Below, piece after piece: positions 1-7,261 of a stretch of DNA of 20,248 nucleotides; the stretch's first letter is position 1; every line of letters starts with the position of its first letter. This stretch comes from Bermanella sp034112325 (GTDB lineage Bacteria > Pseudomonadota > Gammaproteobacteria > Pseudomonadales > Oceanobacteraceae): NCBI GenBank assembly GCA_034112325.1, contig JAWUVO010000118.1, positions 1 to 20,248 of the forward strand, given 5' to 3'. The position numbers were made by a program, and so were the translations under genes. The notes under the pieces were generated by a model that was given only the letters and a program-made list of their open reading frames with translations, did not search any database and was not told where the DNA came from.

Positions 1-65
1 CCTTGGTGCTGAACTAACCACGCATAGTTGTCTTCAATAATGGGTATTGGGGTGACATTGAACAT
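1..65 (-). CDS. gloB: Hydroxyacylglutathione hydrolase (glyoxalase II), N-terminal fragment
   Basis: Reading leftward from an ATG at 65, the 21 codons before the window edge give a peptide with the core PIPIIEDNYAWLV. Known GloB proteins begin with a short beta strand followed by a PAFxDNYIWLL-like stretch, and this matches closely. The family hydrolyses S-D-lactoylglutathione to D-lactate and glutathione in the cytoplasm, the second step of methylglyoxal detoxification. The metal-binding HxHxDH motif would lie beyond the edge and is not visible. No strong Shine-Dalgarno sequence is seen before the ATG. The call rests on about 20 residues, so it is probable rather than certain. Confidence 0.7.
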   Translation of the reverse strand, partial: MFNVTPIPIIEDNYAWLVQHQ

Positions 66-270
66 AATTTGATCACGTTATTAATATGCTGTTAGTGTAA
101 ACCTTGCAGCGGTTAACTTCAGCATTTGGATTTAATATCACTATATTTGAATAAGTCCTTGAATAGACGTGGTTTTTTTAAGACAATGCGTGCGCTTCTT
201 GGCATTTAATAAATTTTGAAGTTTATTTAAGTGTTTGCAGAAGTTGAAAATCGTCTGATTTTCTCATTAT

Positions 271-377
271 GGTGGCTTCTGGTCCCCTCGCAATTTGCAG
301 CTGTAAACTCCGCCAGGCCCGGAAGGGAGCAACGGTAGCAGTGAAAGATGTGCCGAGGTGTGGCTGGAGGTCCCTCC
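271..377 (+). ncRNA. ffs: 4.5S signal recognition particle RNA (small bacterial SRP RNA)
   Basis: The conserved apical domain is present: CAGGCCCGGAAGGGAGCA, with the GGAA tetraloop and the asymmetric internal-loop bases that bind the Ffh M domain. It is followed by the downstream half with GUGCCGAGGUGUGGCUGG, as in gammaproteobacterial 4.5S RNA. The 5' end (from about 271) and 3' end (to about 377) can pair as an imperfect terminal stem, giving about 107 nt, the usual size. This RNA and Ffh target nascent membrane proteins to FtsY and SecYEG. The ends are estimated from pairing and may be off by a few bases. Confidence 0.95.
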
Positions 378-458
378 AAAACCTTCCTGTTTTAAATCTC
401 TAGTAAATACGCTTATTATTAGCCAGCTAGTTTTCATTTATCTAATTGTTGATGTATG

Positions 459-487
459 AAAAAGGCCGATAAAATTGCAGCCTTTTT
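459..487 (+). terminator. Probable intrinsic terminator downstream of the SRP RNA
   Basis: AAAAAGGC (459-466) and GCCTTTTT (480-487) form a perfect 8-bp stem with a 13-nt loop. The right arm doubles as a short U-tract. It lies about 80 nt after the SRP RNA and before the next gene. The stem has only three G/C pairs, so it may be weak. Confidence 0.45.
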
Positions 488-538
488 ATTGGGTAGCTGT
501 CATTATAATAATCTGAACATCAATGCTATTTTAGGTCT

Positions 539-1330
539 ATGTTAAATCGAGAATTTTATCGCCGTGGGCCTAACCATCAATTAGGCCAGCCAGCCGATTT
601 TTTAACCATTCGAAAGCAGTTTCAATTCAGGTCTGTCGAAATTGGGAAATGGGTTAAACCAGCCGAAAAAGAAAAAGCTGCACCGTTATTTTATGATGCG
701 TTATGCGACCTAATGTGTATTTTAGGCGGAGACGAATCTCTTATTTCATTACGTGGTTCTATCGCGCTTCAATACGGAGTGGGAGGCCAGCGAGGCGTTT
801 CGGCCCACTACGATCCACAGACTAGAAGCTTTGCTTTGGCTAAAAATGCTGGGCCGGGCAGCATTGCCCATGAATGGTTTCATGCGTTTGACCACTATAT
901 TAATGAAAAAGCGTTTGTGGACACCAGCCGTAGTCAGTTTGCTTCAAGCGCTTGGTTGGCCAATGCAGACGAAGTTGAGCACCCGCTTAATGAGATGCTC
1001 ATGTGTTGTTATGAAACTATTATTTTAAATCAAAAGGGAGATCAGCCTAACGCCTATTTTGATATGTCAGTTAAGGCAGATAAGGCGATGGGCCAAGAGT
1101 ATTTTAGTAAGCCTGAAGAAATGTGTGCTCGTGCGTTTGAAGCCTTTGTTCAAGATGCTTATATTAAGAATAATTTTCTAGTCAAAGGCACCAAAGAATC
1201 AGAAGAAGCTAAGTTGGGGCTTTATCCACAAGGCGAGCATCGTTTAAGAGTAAATAAGGCATTTGACCTTTACTTTAAGCACCTTGGCTCGGCGTTAAAA
1301 CGCATTCAGCAAAAGGCTGAAAAAACGTGA
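539..1330 (+). CDS. CLCA_X-type protein with an HExxH (LPD1-like) metallopeptidase-like domain, function unknown
   Basis: A 263-residue soluble protein with no signal peptide or membrane segment. Residues 108-120 read SIAHEWFHAFDHY, so H111-E112-x-x-H115 is a zincin-type HExxH motif followed by D118. Residues 189-203 read FSKPEEMCARAFEAF, a second block that normally accompanies this type of HEWxHA(L/F)D motif in LPD1-like domains, and it may supply a third ligand. From memory, standalone proteins of this kind in Shewanella/Vibrio-type genomes carry the label CLCA_X; I cannot verify this here. Peptidase activity is an inference from the motif. The start at 539 has only a short AGG at 533-535. 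The stop overlaps the rluA start by 4 bp (GTGA), implying translational coupling. Confidence 0.75.
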   Translation: MLNREFYRRGPNHQLGQPADFLTIRKQFQFRSVEIGKWVKPAEKEKAAPLFYDALCDLMCILGGDESLISLRGSIALQYGVGGQRGVSAHYDPQTRSFALAKNAGPGSIAHEWFHAFDHYINEKAFVDTSRSQFASSAWLANADEVEHPLNEMLMCCYETIILNQKGDQPNAYFDMSVKADKAMGQEYFSKPEEMCARAFEAFVQDAYIKNNFLVKGTKESEEAKLGLYPQGEHRLRVNKAFDLYFKHLGSALKRIQQKAEKT

Positions 1331-2019
1331 ATACGCCTAAACTTAATAATCTAAAACCTGATGACTTTGTTGCGCCCATTTGCCATGAAGCTATTGAAAT
1401 TTTGTATCAAGACGATGCAATTCTAGTCATTAATAAACCCAGCGGTCTATTGAGTTTGTCGGGTAAAAACCCTTTGAATAAAGATTCGGTACACTATCGT
1501 TTAGTGCAGGAGTTTCCCTCCGCACTAATGGTGCACAGATTAGACTTGGGTACCTCTGGATTAATGCTAATAGCGCTTTCAAAAGACATTGTAAAAAATC
1601 TTAACCAGCAGTTTTCCAATCGAAGTGTTAAAAAAACATACCAAGCAATACTGGATGGTAAACCTAATAACCTAAAGCTTAAAAATGACAAAGGAGTGAT
1701 TGACCTACCCATTGCCAAGGGTGTTTTTCCATATCAAAAAATTTGCCATGAAACCGGCAAAGCTGCATTGTCAGAATATCGTGTGATAAAACAATATGAA
1801 CATAGCTTTAGAGTAGAGTTCACCCCAGTCACAGGGCGAACCCACCAATTACGGGTGCATTCAGCGGCTATTGGTCATGCCATATTAGGCTGCGATTTAT
1901 ATGGCACAAAGCTGTCACAGGCAAAATCTTCTCGGCTTTTACTGCACGCAAATGGACTAGAATTTACTCATCCTGTCAGTAATGTAGCTATGAATCTAGA
2001 GTGCTTAACCCCTTTTTAA
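1327..2019 (+). CDS. rluA: RluA-family dual-specificity rRNA/tRNA pseudouridine synthase
   Basis: A 230-residue enzyme of the RluA family, which isomerises uridine to pseudouridine; E. coli RluA acts on 23S rRNA U746 and tRNA U32. Visible motifs are VINKPSGLLS (34-43), the catalytic HRLDLGTSG with Asp73 (70-78), YQAILDG (105-111), ICHETGKAA (139-147) as in E. coli RluA, and GRTHQLRVH (170-178). Length and motif spacing match E. coli RluA (219 aa) better than the longer RluC/RluD, and no S4 domain is present. The start is GTG at 1327, inside the stop of the previous gene, with AAGG about 10 nt upstream. The exact substrate in this organism is inferred. Confidence 0.88.
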   Translation: MNTPKLNNLKPDDFVAPICHEAIEILYQDDAILVINKPSGLLSLSGKNPLNKDSVHYRLVQEFPSALMVHRLDLGTSGLMLIALSKDIVKNLNQQFSNRSVKKTYQAILDGKPNNLKLKNDKGVIDLPIAKGVFPYQKICHETGKAALSEYRVIKQYEHSFRVEFTPVTGRTHQLRVHSAAIGHAILGCDLYGTKLSQAKSSRLLLHANGLEFTHPVSNVAMNLECLTPF

Positions 2020-2103
2020 TAAATACGGTCGCTAATCTTTTAGCATACTCCGGTCATTGTCAGGGGCCTTGTTCGTAGGGCGGTTTCAGCTAGTATCTTT
2101 GGC

Positions 2104-2132
2104 TTGACTCCGATATGATTCCTTCCTAAATA
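2104..2132 (+). promoter_or_regulatory. Predicted sigma70 promoter of dnaX
   Basis: TTGACT (2104-2109) and TAAATA (2127-2132) are separated by 17 bp. Transcription would start near 2139, giving a leader of about 80 nt before the dnaX ATG. Confidence 0.5.
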
Positions 2133-2152
2133 AACACTAATATTTGCCACAA

Positions 2153-2199
2153 AAACAGGGTTTATGCGCCGTTAATTGCTCATAAAACAACCACTGTTT
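2153..2199 (+). promoter_or_regulatory. Hairpin in the dnaX leader
   Basis: AAACAG (2153-2158) pairs with CTGTTT (2194-2199). The adjoining GGTTTATG (2159-2166) pairs with CATAAA (2181-2186) plus CC (2191-2192), leaving small bulges. The stem ends directly before the AGGA at 2200-2203 that is the likely dnaX ribosome-binding site. A role in translation control or mRNA stability is inference. Confidence 0.35.
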
Positions 2200-2217
2200 A
2201 GGATTAAGATTACACAC

Positions 2218-4194
2218 ATGAGCTATCAGGTACTGGCCCGCAAGTGGCGACCACAATTTTTCAAGGACATGGTAGGGCAAGAGCATGTAATGCGTGCCCT
2301 TATTAATGCACTTGATAACCAGCGCCTGCATCATGCTTATTTGTTTACGGGTACTCGAGGAGTGGGTAAAACCACTATTGCGAGAATACTGGCAAAATGT
2401 TTGAACTGCGAACAAGGCATCAGCTCTGAGCCTTGTGGTACGTGTTCTAGTTGTACAGAAATTAGCGAAGGTCGATTTGTCGACTTAATAGAAGTCGATG
2501 CCGCATCTCGCACTAAGGTAGAAGATACCCGCGAGATTTTAGATAACGTGCAATACGCTCCTACCCGTGGCCGCTTTAAAGTGTACTTAATAGATGAAGT
2601 GCACATGCTGTCAAACTCCAGTTTTAATGCTTTGCTGAAAACATTAGAAGAGCCACCTTCTCATGTGAAATTTTTACTTGCTACCACCGATCCTCAAAAG
2701 CTACCGGCTACTATCTTGAGTCGCTGCCTTCAATTTAGCCTTAAAAATATGACACCAGAGCGCATAGTAGGTTATTTACAGCATATTTTAGGCTTAGAAA
2801 AAATACCGGCTGAAGACCCTGGTTTGTGGTTACTAGGCCGTGCCGCCGAAGGCAGTATGCGTGACGCATTAAGCCTAACCGACCAAGCTATTAGCTTTGG
2901 CGATGGCCAGATTAAAGAATTAGAAGTGGCCACCATGTTAGGAACGGTAGACCGAGGCCGAGTATTTCAGCTTGCTATAGCCTTAGCCGAGGCCAACGCA
3001 GTCGACGTTATGGCTTTGGTCGCTCAAATGGCAGAGCATGCGGTGGACTTTAACAACCTACTTGCCGATTTAATTGGATTGATTCATCGAATTGCCATCG
3101 CCCAAGCGGTGCCAGATGCCGTAGACAATAGCCAAGGCGACAAAGAGCAAGTTATGGCGTTGGCGCAAGCCATGAGCCCTTCAATGGTTCAATTACTTTA
3201 CCAAGTTGCATTAACCGGTAAACGTGATTTGCCCCTAGCGCCAGACCCAAGAGCAGGCATGGAAATGACCCTGCTGCGGATGCTTAATTTTGCTCCCATT
3301 GGGCACCAGATTGAAGCTGGTCAGCCACCTTCTGGAATAGGGGCGCCCCCAGCAAAAAAGCCTGATCTGGCGCATCTCAAGCGTCAAATAGTGAACTCGG
3401 TTGCCGAGCGTTCACGAGGTATTAGCGATCTTCCAAAAGTAGCCGAAACACCTAGTCAAATAGAAACGCTAGGTATCAACACAGTTGCTGACGAAGTAAT
3501 GACTAACCAGCGGGCCGCTAGTGTTGAGTCTACTGATTACGATGACCCACCATTTGATATGGATATGCCATCTTACCAGCCTGGTAGCAGTACTGATCCA
3601 GTACAAGATCCAGTACAAGATCCAGTGCAAGATCCAGTACAAGATCCAGTGCAAGATCCAGTGCAAGATGTCGCGATAATTGAGCCAGTTGAACTGCCAG
3701 AACTTGTGATTCAGCCAGAACCAGCTGATATTCAAGAGCCTGCTGATACTCAACAGCCAGTTTTAGACGCAGAACCTGCAACGGTTGAACCTGTAGAGAT
3801 CAACATGGATCTTAGTCCAGCTAGTTGGGCGCTTATTTTTGATTACCTTCCTGTAGAAGGCATGTTGCGTAATTTAATATCTAATAGTTGTTTGATACAA
3901 ATGGACGGCAATCAACTGCTGTTCCACGGTGACTCTGGGCACATGCGATTATTCAGCGCCAGTCATCAGCAGCGCTTTAACGAAATACTGAATGAAACGC
4001 TGGGGTCTGAATATAATTTACAGGTAATTGACGGTCCGTTATTACATGAAACACCGGCTCAACGAGCTCAGCGTTTAACGGCTGAAAAGCAAAAGGCCGC
4101 GGTTCAAAGTATTGAAAACGATGCAAATGTATTAGCTATAAGACAAGCCTTTGATGCGCAGGTTATAATAGAATCAATTAGACCCTTACATTAG
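2218..4194 (+). CDS. dnaX: DNA polymerase III subunits tau and gamma (clamp loader)
   Basis: Encodes tau (658 aa) and, by frameshifting, a predicted gamma of 382 aa. These subunits form the clamp loader that opens the beta sliding clamp, and tau also joins polymerase cores and DnaB. The AAA+ module is intact: Walker A GTRGVGKTT (45-53), zinc cysteines C64, C73, C76 and C79, Walker B LIDE (124-127), and SRC (168-170) with the trans-acting Arg169. Domain III follows to about 365, then a low-complexity linker with six DPVQ units (460-483) and the tau-specific C-terminal domain. I chose ATG 2218 because MSYQVLARKWRP is the canonical N-terminus; an in-frame TTG at 2176 lies within the leader hairpin. 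A 66-bp gap separates it from ybaB, the usual dnaX-ybaB-recR order. Confidence 0.97.
   Translation: MSYQVLARKWRPQFFKDMVGQEHVMRALINALDNQRLHHAYLFTGTRGVGKTTIARILAKCLNCEQGISSEPCGTCSSCTEISEGRFVDLIEVDAASRTKVEDTREILDNVQYAPTRGRFKVYLIDEVHMLSNSSFNALLKTLEEPPSHVKFLLATTDPQKLPATILSRCLQFSLKNMTPERIVGYLQHILGLEKIPAEDPGLWLLGRAAEGSMRDALSLTDQAISFGDGQIKELEVATMLGTVDRGRVFQLAIALAEANAVDVMALVAQMAEHAVDFNNLLADLIGLIHRIAIAQAVPDAVDNSQGDKEQVMALAQAMSPSMVQLLYQVALTGKRDLPLAPDPRAGMEMTLLRMLNFAPIGHQIEAGQPPSGIGAPPAKKPDLAHLKRQIVNSVAERSRGISDLPKVAETPSQIETLGINTVADEVMTNQRAASVESTDYDDPPFDMDMPSYQPGSSTDPVQDPVQDPVQDPVQDPVQDPVQDVAIIEPVELPELVIQPEPADIQEPADTQQPVLDAEPATVEPVEINMDLSPASWALIFDYLPVEGMLRNLISNSCLIQMDGNQLLFHGDSGHMRLFSASHQQRFNEILNETLGSEYNLQVIDGPLLHETPAQRAQRLTAEKQKAAVQSIENDANVLAIRQAFDAQVIIESIRPLH
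3339..3386 (+). promoter_or_regulatory. Programmed -1 ribosomal frameshift signal in dnaX (produces gamma)
   Basis: All elements of the E. coli-type signal are present and correctly phased. AGGGG (3339-3343) is an SD-like stimulator 10 nt upstream. The slippery heptamer A AAA AAG (3354-3360) is in the X XXY YYZ phase of the dnaX frame. After a -1 slip the reading is GCC then TGA (3363-3365). A 6-bp stem, TGGCGC (3368-3373) with GCGTCA (3381-3386) and a 7-nt loop, begins 7 nt after the heptamer. The product would end at codon 382, just after domain III. Confidence 0.85.
3595..3666 (+). repeat. Six tandem copies of a 12-bp unit inside dnaX
   Basis: The unit GATCCAGTACAA or GATCCAGTGCAA occurs six times head-to-tail and encodes DPVQ x6 in the tau linker (residues 460-483). 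Copies differ only at one A/G position, so the array is recent or homogenised. The unit is a multiple of 3, so copy-number change keeps the frame. Confidence 0.95.
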
Positions 4195-4260
4195 TAAGGC
4201 AGTAACAAATGACATCAGTATAAAATTAATTATTAACACTAATAAACCGAGGACAAAAAA

Positions 4261-4587
4261 ATGATGAAAGGCGGAATGGGCAACATCATGAAGCAAGCCC
4301 AAAAAATGCAAGAAAAAATGGCTAAAGTTCAAGAAGAATTAGCCAATGCAGAGACTACGGGTGAATCAGGTGCTGGCCTTGTAAAAATTGTAATGACAGG
4401 CCGTCATGATGTTAAAAGTGTTTCATTAGACGACAGCCTAATGGAAGAAGATAAAGAAATAATTGAAGACTTACTAGCAGCAGCCGTAAACGACGCCGTG
4501 CGTAAAATTGAAGAAGCATCTTCTAGTAAAATGGGTGCTATGACCGAAGGAATGGGTTTGCCTGGTGGCATGAAGCTACCGTTTTAA
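4261..4587 (+). CDS. ybaB: YbaB/EbfC family nucleoid-associated protein
   Basis: A 108-residue protein with the family layout: a Met/Gly-rich start (MMKGGMGN), an amphipathic helix of KMQEKMAKVQEEL type (15-27), the core GLVKIVMTGRHDVKSVSLD (39-57), and a second helix ending in a Gly/Met-rich tail (MGLPGGMKLPF). YbaB homodimers bind DNA as a tweezer-like clamp and coat the nucleoid. It sits between dnaX and recR as in most proteobacteria. GAGGA at 4249-4253 is a good ribosome-binding site for either of the two adjacent ATG codons (4261 or 4264). Confidence 0.95.
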   Translation: MMKGGMGNIMKQAQKMQEKMAKVQEELANAETTGESGAGLVKIVMTGRHDVKSVSLDDSLMEEDKEIIEDLLAAAVNDAVRKIEEASSSKMGAMTEGMGLPGGMKLPF

Positions 4588-4687
4588 GCGATAAATTAAT
4601 GGCCGTTATTTATAATAAATAAATGCCGGCTATTCGTTTATTTATGGCAGTCTCTAAAGTAAAAAAGAAATAGAAGTACCTTAATTT

Positions 4688-5284
4688 ATGGCATCACTTA
4701 GTCCTTTAATCAATCAGCTGGTTGAGTCTCTAACTATTCTTCCAGGAGTAGGGCCAAAGTCTGCCCAGCGGTTAGCTTTGTATTTATTAGAGAAAGACAA
4801 GGCTGGTGCGGCTGCTTTGGTAAGTACTTTAAGCGAAGCGCTAGAAAAAGTTGGTCACTGTCAGCAGTGCCGTAACTTAACCGAAACTGTGCTGTGCCCA
4901 GTGTGTGATGATACCAAGCGTAATAATGAATCTTTGTGTGTAGTTGAAACACCAGCCGAATTATTAGCCATAGAGCAAACTGGTTTTAAAGGTCGTTACT
5001 TTGTATTGTTTGGTCGCCTTTCTCCTATAGAGGGAATAGGACCAGATGCATTAGGGTTAAATAAACTTCGCGAAAATGTAATAAATAACGACGTTAAAGA
5101 AATAATTTTAGCCACCAATCCTACGGTTGAAGGCGAAGCTACCGCTCAATACATTCAACAGATGTTTGTGAATAGCGAAGTAATAGTGAGTCGTATAGCA
5201 CACGGCGTTCCATTGGGTGGCGAATTAGAATTTGTAGATGGCGGCACACTTGCCCATGCCATTGCCGGTCGAAAAACAGTATAG
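4688..5284 (+). CDS. recR: Recombination mediator protein RecR
   Basis: A 198-residue protein of normal length. The N-terminal helix-hairpin-helix reads LPGVGPKSAQRLALYLL (18-34). The zinc-finger cysteines are C58, C61, C70 and C73. The Toprim domain runs from CVVETPAELLAIE (84-96) through GRLSPIEGIGPD (109-120) to ATNPTVEGEATA (142-153), and the C-terminal ATPase-like stretch contains GGELEFVDGGTL (177-188). RecR acts with RecO (and RecF) to load RecA onto SSB-coated single-stranded DNA at gaps. It is 9 bp from rnd. No clear Shine-Dalgarno sequence precedes the ATG. The 100-bp gap after ybaB contains only an AT-rich stem. Confidence 0.97.
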   Translation: MASLSPLINQLVESLTILPGVGPKSAQRLALYLLEKDKAGAAALVSTLSEALEKVGHCQQCRNLTETVLCPVCDDTKRNNESLCVVETPAELLAIEQTGFKGRYFVLFGRLSPIEGIGPDALGLNKLRENVINNDVKEIILATNPTVEGEATAQYIQQMFVNSEVIVSRIAHGVPLGGELEFVDGGTLAHAIAGRKTV

Positions 5285-5293
5285 GCGTTGTAA

Positions 5294-6415
5294 ATGATAT
5301 ACATCGAAACAGACAGCGCATTAAAGCAAGCATGTGACCACTGGCTTACAGTAAATCGTATTGCGTTAGACAGTGAATTTATGCGGGTAGATACATTTTT
5401 TCCCAATTTAGCGTTAATTCAAATTAATGACGGCACTCAAACCTATTTAATAGACCCAATAAAAATTGAAGACTGGGAACCGTTAAAAGCGGTATTTACC
5501 GCACCTACCGTGGTAAAAGTTTTACACTCGCCTAGCGAAGATTTTGATGCGTTTTATCATAATTTAGGTGTACTTCCTTCCCCAATTTTAGATTCTCAAC
5601 TGGCGGCTGCTTTAGCCAGTATGGGGGGGATTATGGGTTATCAGAAATTAGTAAAAGCGTTAGTGGATATCGATTTAGACAAAGGCGAAACTCGCAGCGA
5701 TTGGATGAGACGCCCCTTAACAGATAGTCAAATTCATTACGCGGCTGAAGATGTAAATCATTTATTAAAAATGATGGATCAGTTAGAAGAGAAGTTAACC
5801 GCACTTGGGCGCTGGCAATGGCTGGTTGATGACTGTGCGTCAATGGTAACGGATTGGTTAGAAAATCAAAAACAAGGTTATAATTTAGATCGAATCAAAA
5901 AAGGTTGGATGTTAAAACCTCATCAACTGAATGTATTAAATCAACTGGTTGTTTGGCGAGAAGCCCGCTGTCGCGAAGTGAATAAACCTAGAGGTCATTT
6001 AATTAATGATGCATTACTGTTAGAAGTATCTACACGCTTACCACAAAGCGTACATCAATTAGGTGCTATTAAAGGTATTAGACAGGCGACGATTCGTAAA
6101 GAAGGTGAGCAAATTATTAATCTAGTGGTAGCCAGTAAAGAGCTACCTAAAGAGCAGTGGCCAGCTAAATTAGATAGACCACTTAATCAAAATGCTGGTG
6201 ACTGGTTTAAATTAATGCGTGCACAGGTAAGCAGCAAAGCTGAAGAGCTTGATGTTCCACCAGAAATGTTAGCACGTAAAAAGCCGTTAGAAGCCATGCT
6301 TAGAGCAGGTTACTCAACAGGTCCATTTACTTTACCTGTTAGCCTACAAGGCTGGAGAGAAGAGATTATCTCCGACTCACTAGTAACCCTACTTAACAAA
6401 TTAGCAGGACGCTGA
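5294..6415 (+). CDS. rnd: Ribonuclease D
   Basis: A 373-residue 3'-5' exoribonuclease of the DEDDy class (E. coli RNase D is 375 aa) that trims tRNA and stable-RNA precursors. The metal ligands are visible: D26 and E28 in ALDSEFMRVDTF (Exo I), D83 in HSPSEDFDAF (Exo II), and Y149 with D153 in HYAAEDVNHLL (Exo III). An HRDC-like domain follows at roughly 205-290, with a second helical domain to the end. AGG overlapping the recR stop lies 8 nt before the ATG, so recR and rnd are probably co-transcribed and coupled. Confidence 0.95.
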   Translation: MIYIETDSALKQACDHWLTVNRIALDSEFMRVDTFFPNLALIQINDGTQTYLIDPIKIEDWEPLKAVFTAPTVVKVLHSPSEDFDAFYHNLGVLPSPILDSQLAAALASMGGIMGYQKLVKALVDIDLDKGETRSDWMRRPLTDSQIHYAAEDVNHLLKMMDQLEEKLTALGRWQWLVDDCASMVTDWLENQKQGYNLDRIKKGWMLKPHQLNVLNQLVVWREARCREVNKPRGHLINDALLLEVSTRLPQSVHQLGAIKGIRQATIRKEGEQIINLVVASKELPKEQWPAKLDRPLNQNAGDWFKLMRAQVSSKAEELDVPPEMLARKKPLEAMLRAGYSTGPFTLPVSLQGWREEIISDSLVTLLNKLAGR

Positions 6416-6446
6416 TTAACTTACAGAACTAATTAGCGAGATAATT

Positions 6447-6743
6447 ATGAAAAAATTATGCACAGTATGGTCAAGCCCGAAAAAAGAAGAAATGTACTTA
6501 TATACAGATCGCCTTGAAGGTTTGAAGCGAGTGCCAGAAGAATTACTGGCTATGTTTGGTACACCAAAAGAAGTAATGGGACTGCCGTTAAGCCCTGATA
6601 AAAAGCTAGGTCGTGCAGACGCAAAAAAAGTATTACATGAAATTATGGTTAAGGGTTTTTATTTGCAATTACCGCCAGTAAGAGAAGGCTATATGTTAGA
6701 CATACATAAAGATTCTTCATCAAAGTACACCGATATTATTTAA
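6447..6743 (+). CDS. ycgL: YcgL domain-containing protein
   Basis: A 98-residue small soluble protein. Family landmarks are CTVWSSPKKEEMYLY (5-19), LKRVPEELLAMFG (26-38), LPLSPDKKLGRAD (47-59) and KGFYLQLPP (69-77), which match the E. coli YcgL core (YRSSKRDQTYLY, RVPEELMKGFG, GYYLQLPPP). The function is not established. It is 31 bp after rnd, an arrangement common in Pseudomonas-type genomes, and is probably in the same transcript. Confidence 0.9.
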   Translation: MKKLCTVWSSPKKEEMYLYTDRLEGLKRVPEELLAMFGTPKEVMGLPLSPDKKLGRADAKKVLHEIMVKGFYLQLPPVREGYMLDIHKDSSSKYTDII

Positions 6744-6775
6744 TATTAATATGCAGTAGTTGAAGGTGCACGAGT

Positions 6776-7225
6776 ATGGTTAAAAAAGAAAAGCCATTTT
6801 GGGAAGCCAAAAAGCTTGATGAAATGTCGAAAGACGAATGGGAAAGTTTGTGTGATGGCTGCGCAAAATGTTGTTTACACAAGCTAGAAGACGAAGAAAC
6901 AGAAGAGGTATTTTATACCGAGATTGTTTGTCGTTATCTAGACCGTGAAACGTGTAATTGTACAGAGTACAAGCGTCGCCAAGAATTAGTACCTAATTGT
7001 GTATGGTTAAAGCCAGAAGATATGGGTGACTTTCATTGGTTGCCACCGACTTGTGCTTATAAGTTAATACACGAAGGCCAGCCATTACCAAAGTGGCATC
7101 ATTTAAGAAGTGGTGATAGAAAAACTATTCATAAATACAATCACTCTATGCGCCGTAAAGGTATTCCAGATGACAAAATACCAGAAGAAGATTGGCAAGA
7201 TCATATAATTTGTATAGATGAGTAA
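6776..7225 (+). CDS. ycgN: YcgN family cysteine cluster protein
   Basis: A 149-residue protein of the UPF0260 (YcgN) type. It has the N-terminal FWEAKKLDEMSKDEWESLCDGCAKCC stretch (8-33), whose cysteines C26, C29, C32 and C33 form the typical CxxCxxCC cluster. Further cysteines are C52, C60, C62 and C75, and FHWLPPTCAYKLI lies near residues 85-97. The cysteine-rich layout suggests a bound metal or Fe-S centre, but the biochemical role is unknown. GAAGGTG lies just upstream of the ATG as a strong ribosome-binding site. The 32-bp gap after ycgL suggests co-transcription. Confidence 0.92.
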   Translation: MVKKEKPFWEAKKLDEMSKDEWESLCDGCAKCCLHKLEDEETEEVFYTEIVCRYLDRETCNCTEYKRRQELVPNCVWLKPEDMGDFHWLPPTCAYKLIHEGQPLPKWHHLRSGDRKTIHKYNHSMRRKGIPDDKIPEEDWQDHIICIDE

Positions 7226-7261
7226 GTACTGAGTACTTTTAATTTAATAAAAGAGTTTTAA

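Noticed and set aside
2031..2044. Small GCTAA/TTAGC hairpin after rluA as a terminator
   Set aside because: Only 5 bp and no T-run after it.
2176..2217. Possible upstream TTG start adding 14 residues to DnaX
   Set aside because: MSYQVLARKWRP at 2218 is the canonical DnaX N-terminus and the extra codons lie within the leader hairpin with no ribosome-binding site.
3595..3666. Tandem repeats considered as a CRISPR array
   Set aside because: 12-bp units without spacers, inside a coding frame.
3469..3781. Long antisense open frames over the dnaX repeat region
   Set aside because: Their translations are just the minus-strand reading of the 12-bp tandem repeat and neighbouring dnaX codons; there is no start signal or recognisable protein.
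4615..4645. AT stem (9 bp, 13-nt loop) between ybaB and recR as a terminator
   Set aside because: All pairs are A-T and no U-tract follows; the genes around it are normally co-transcribed.
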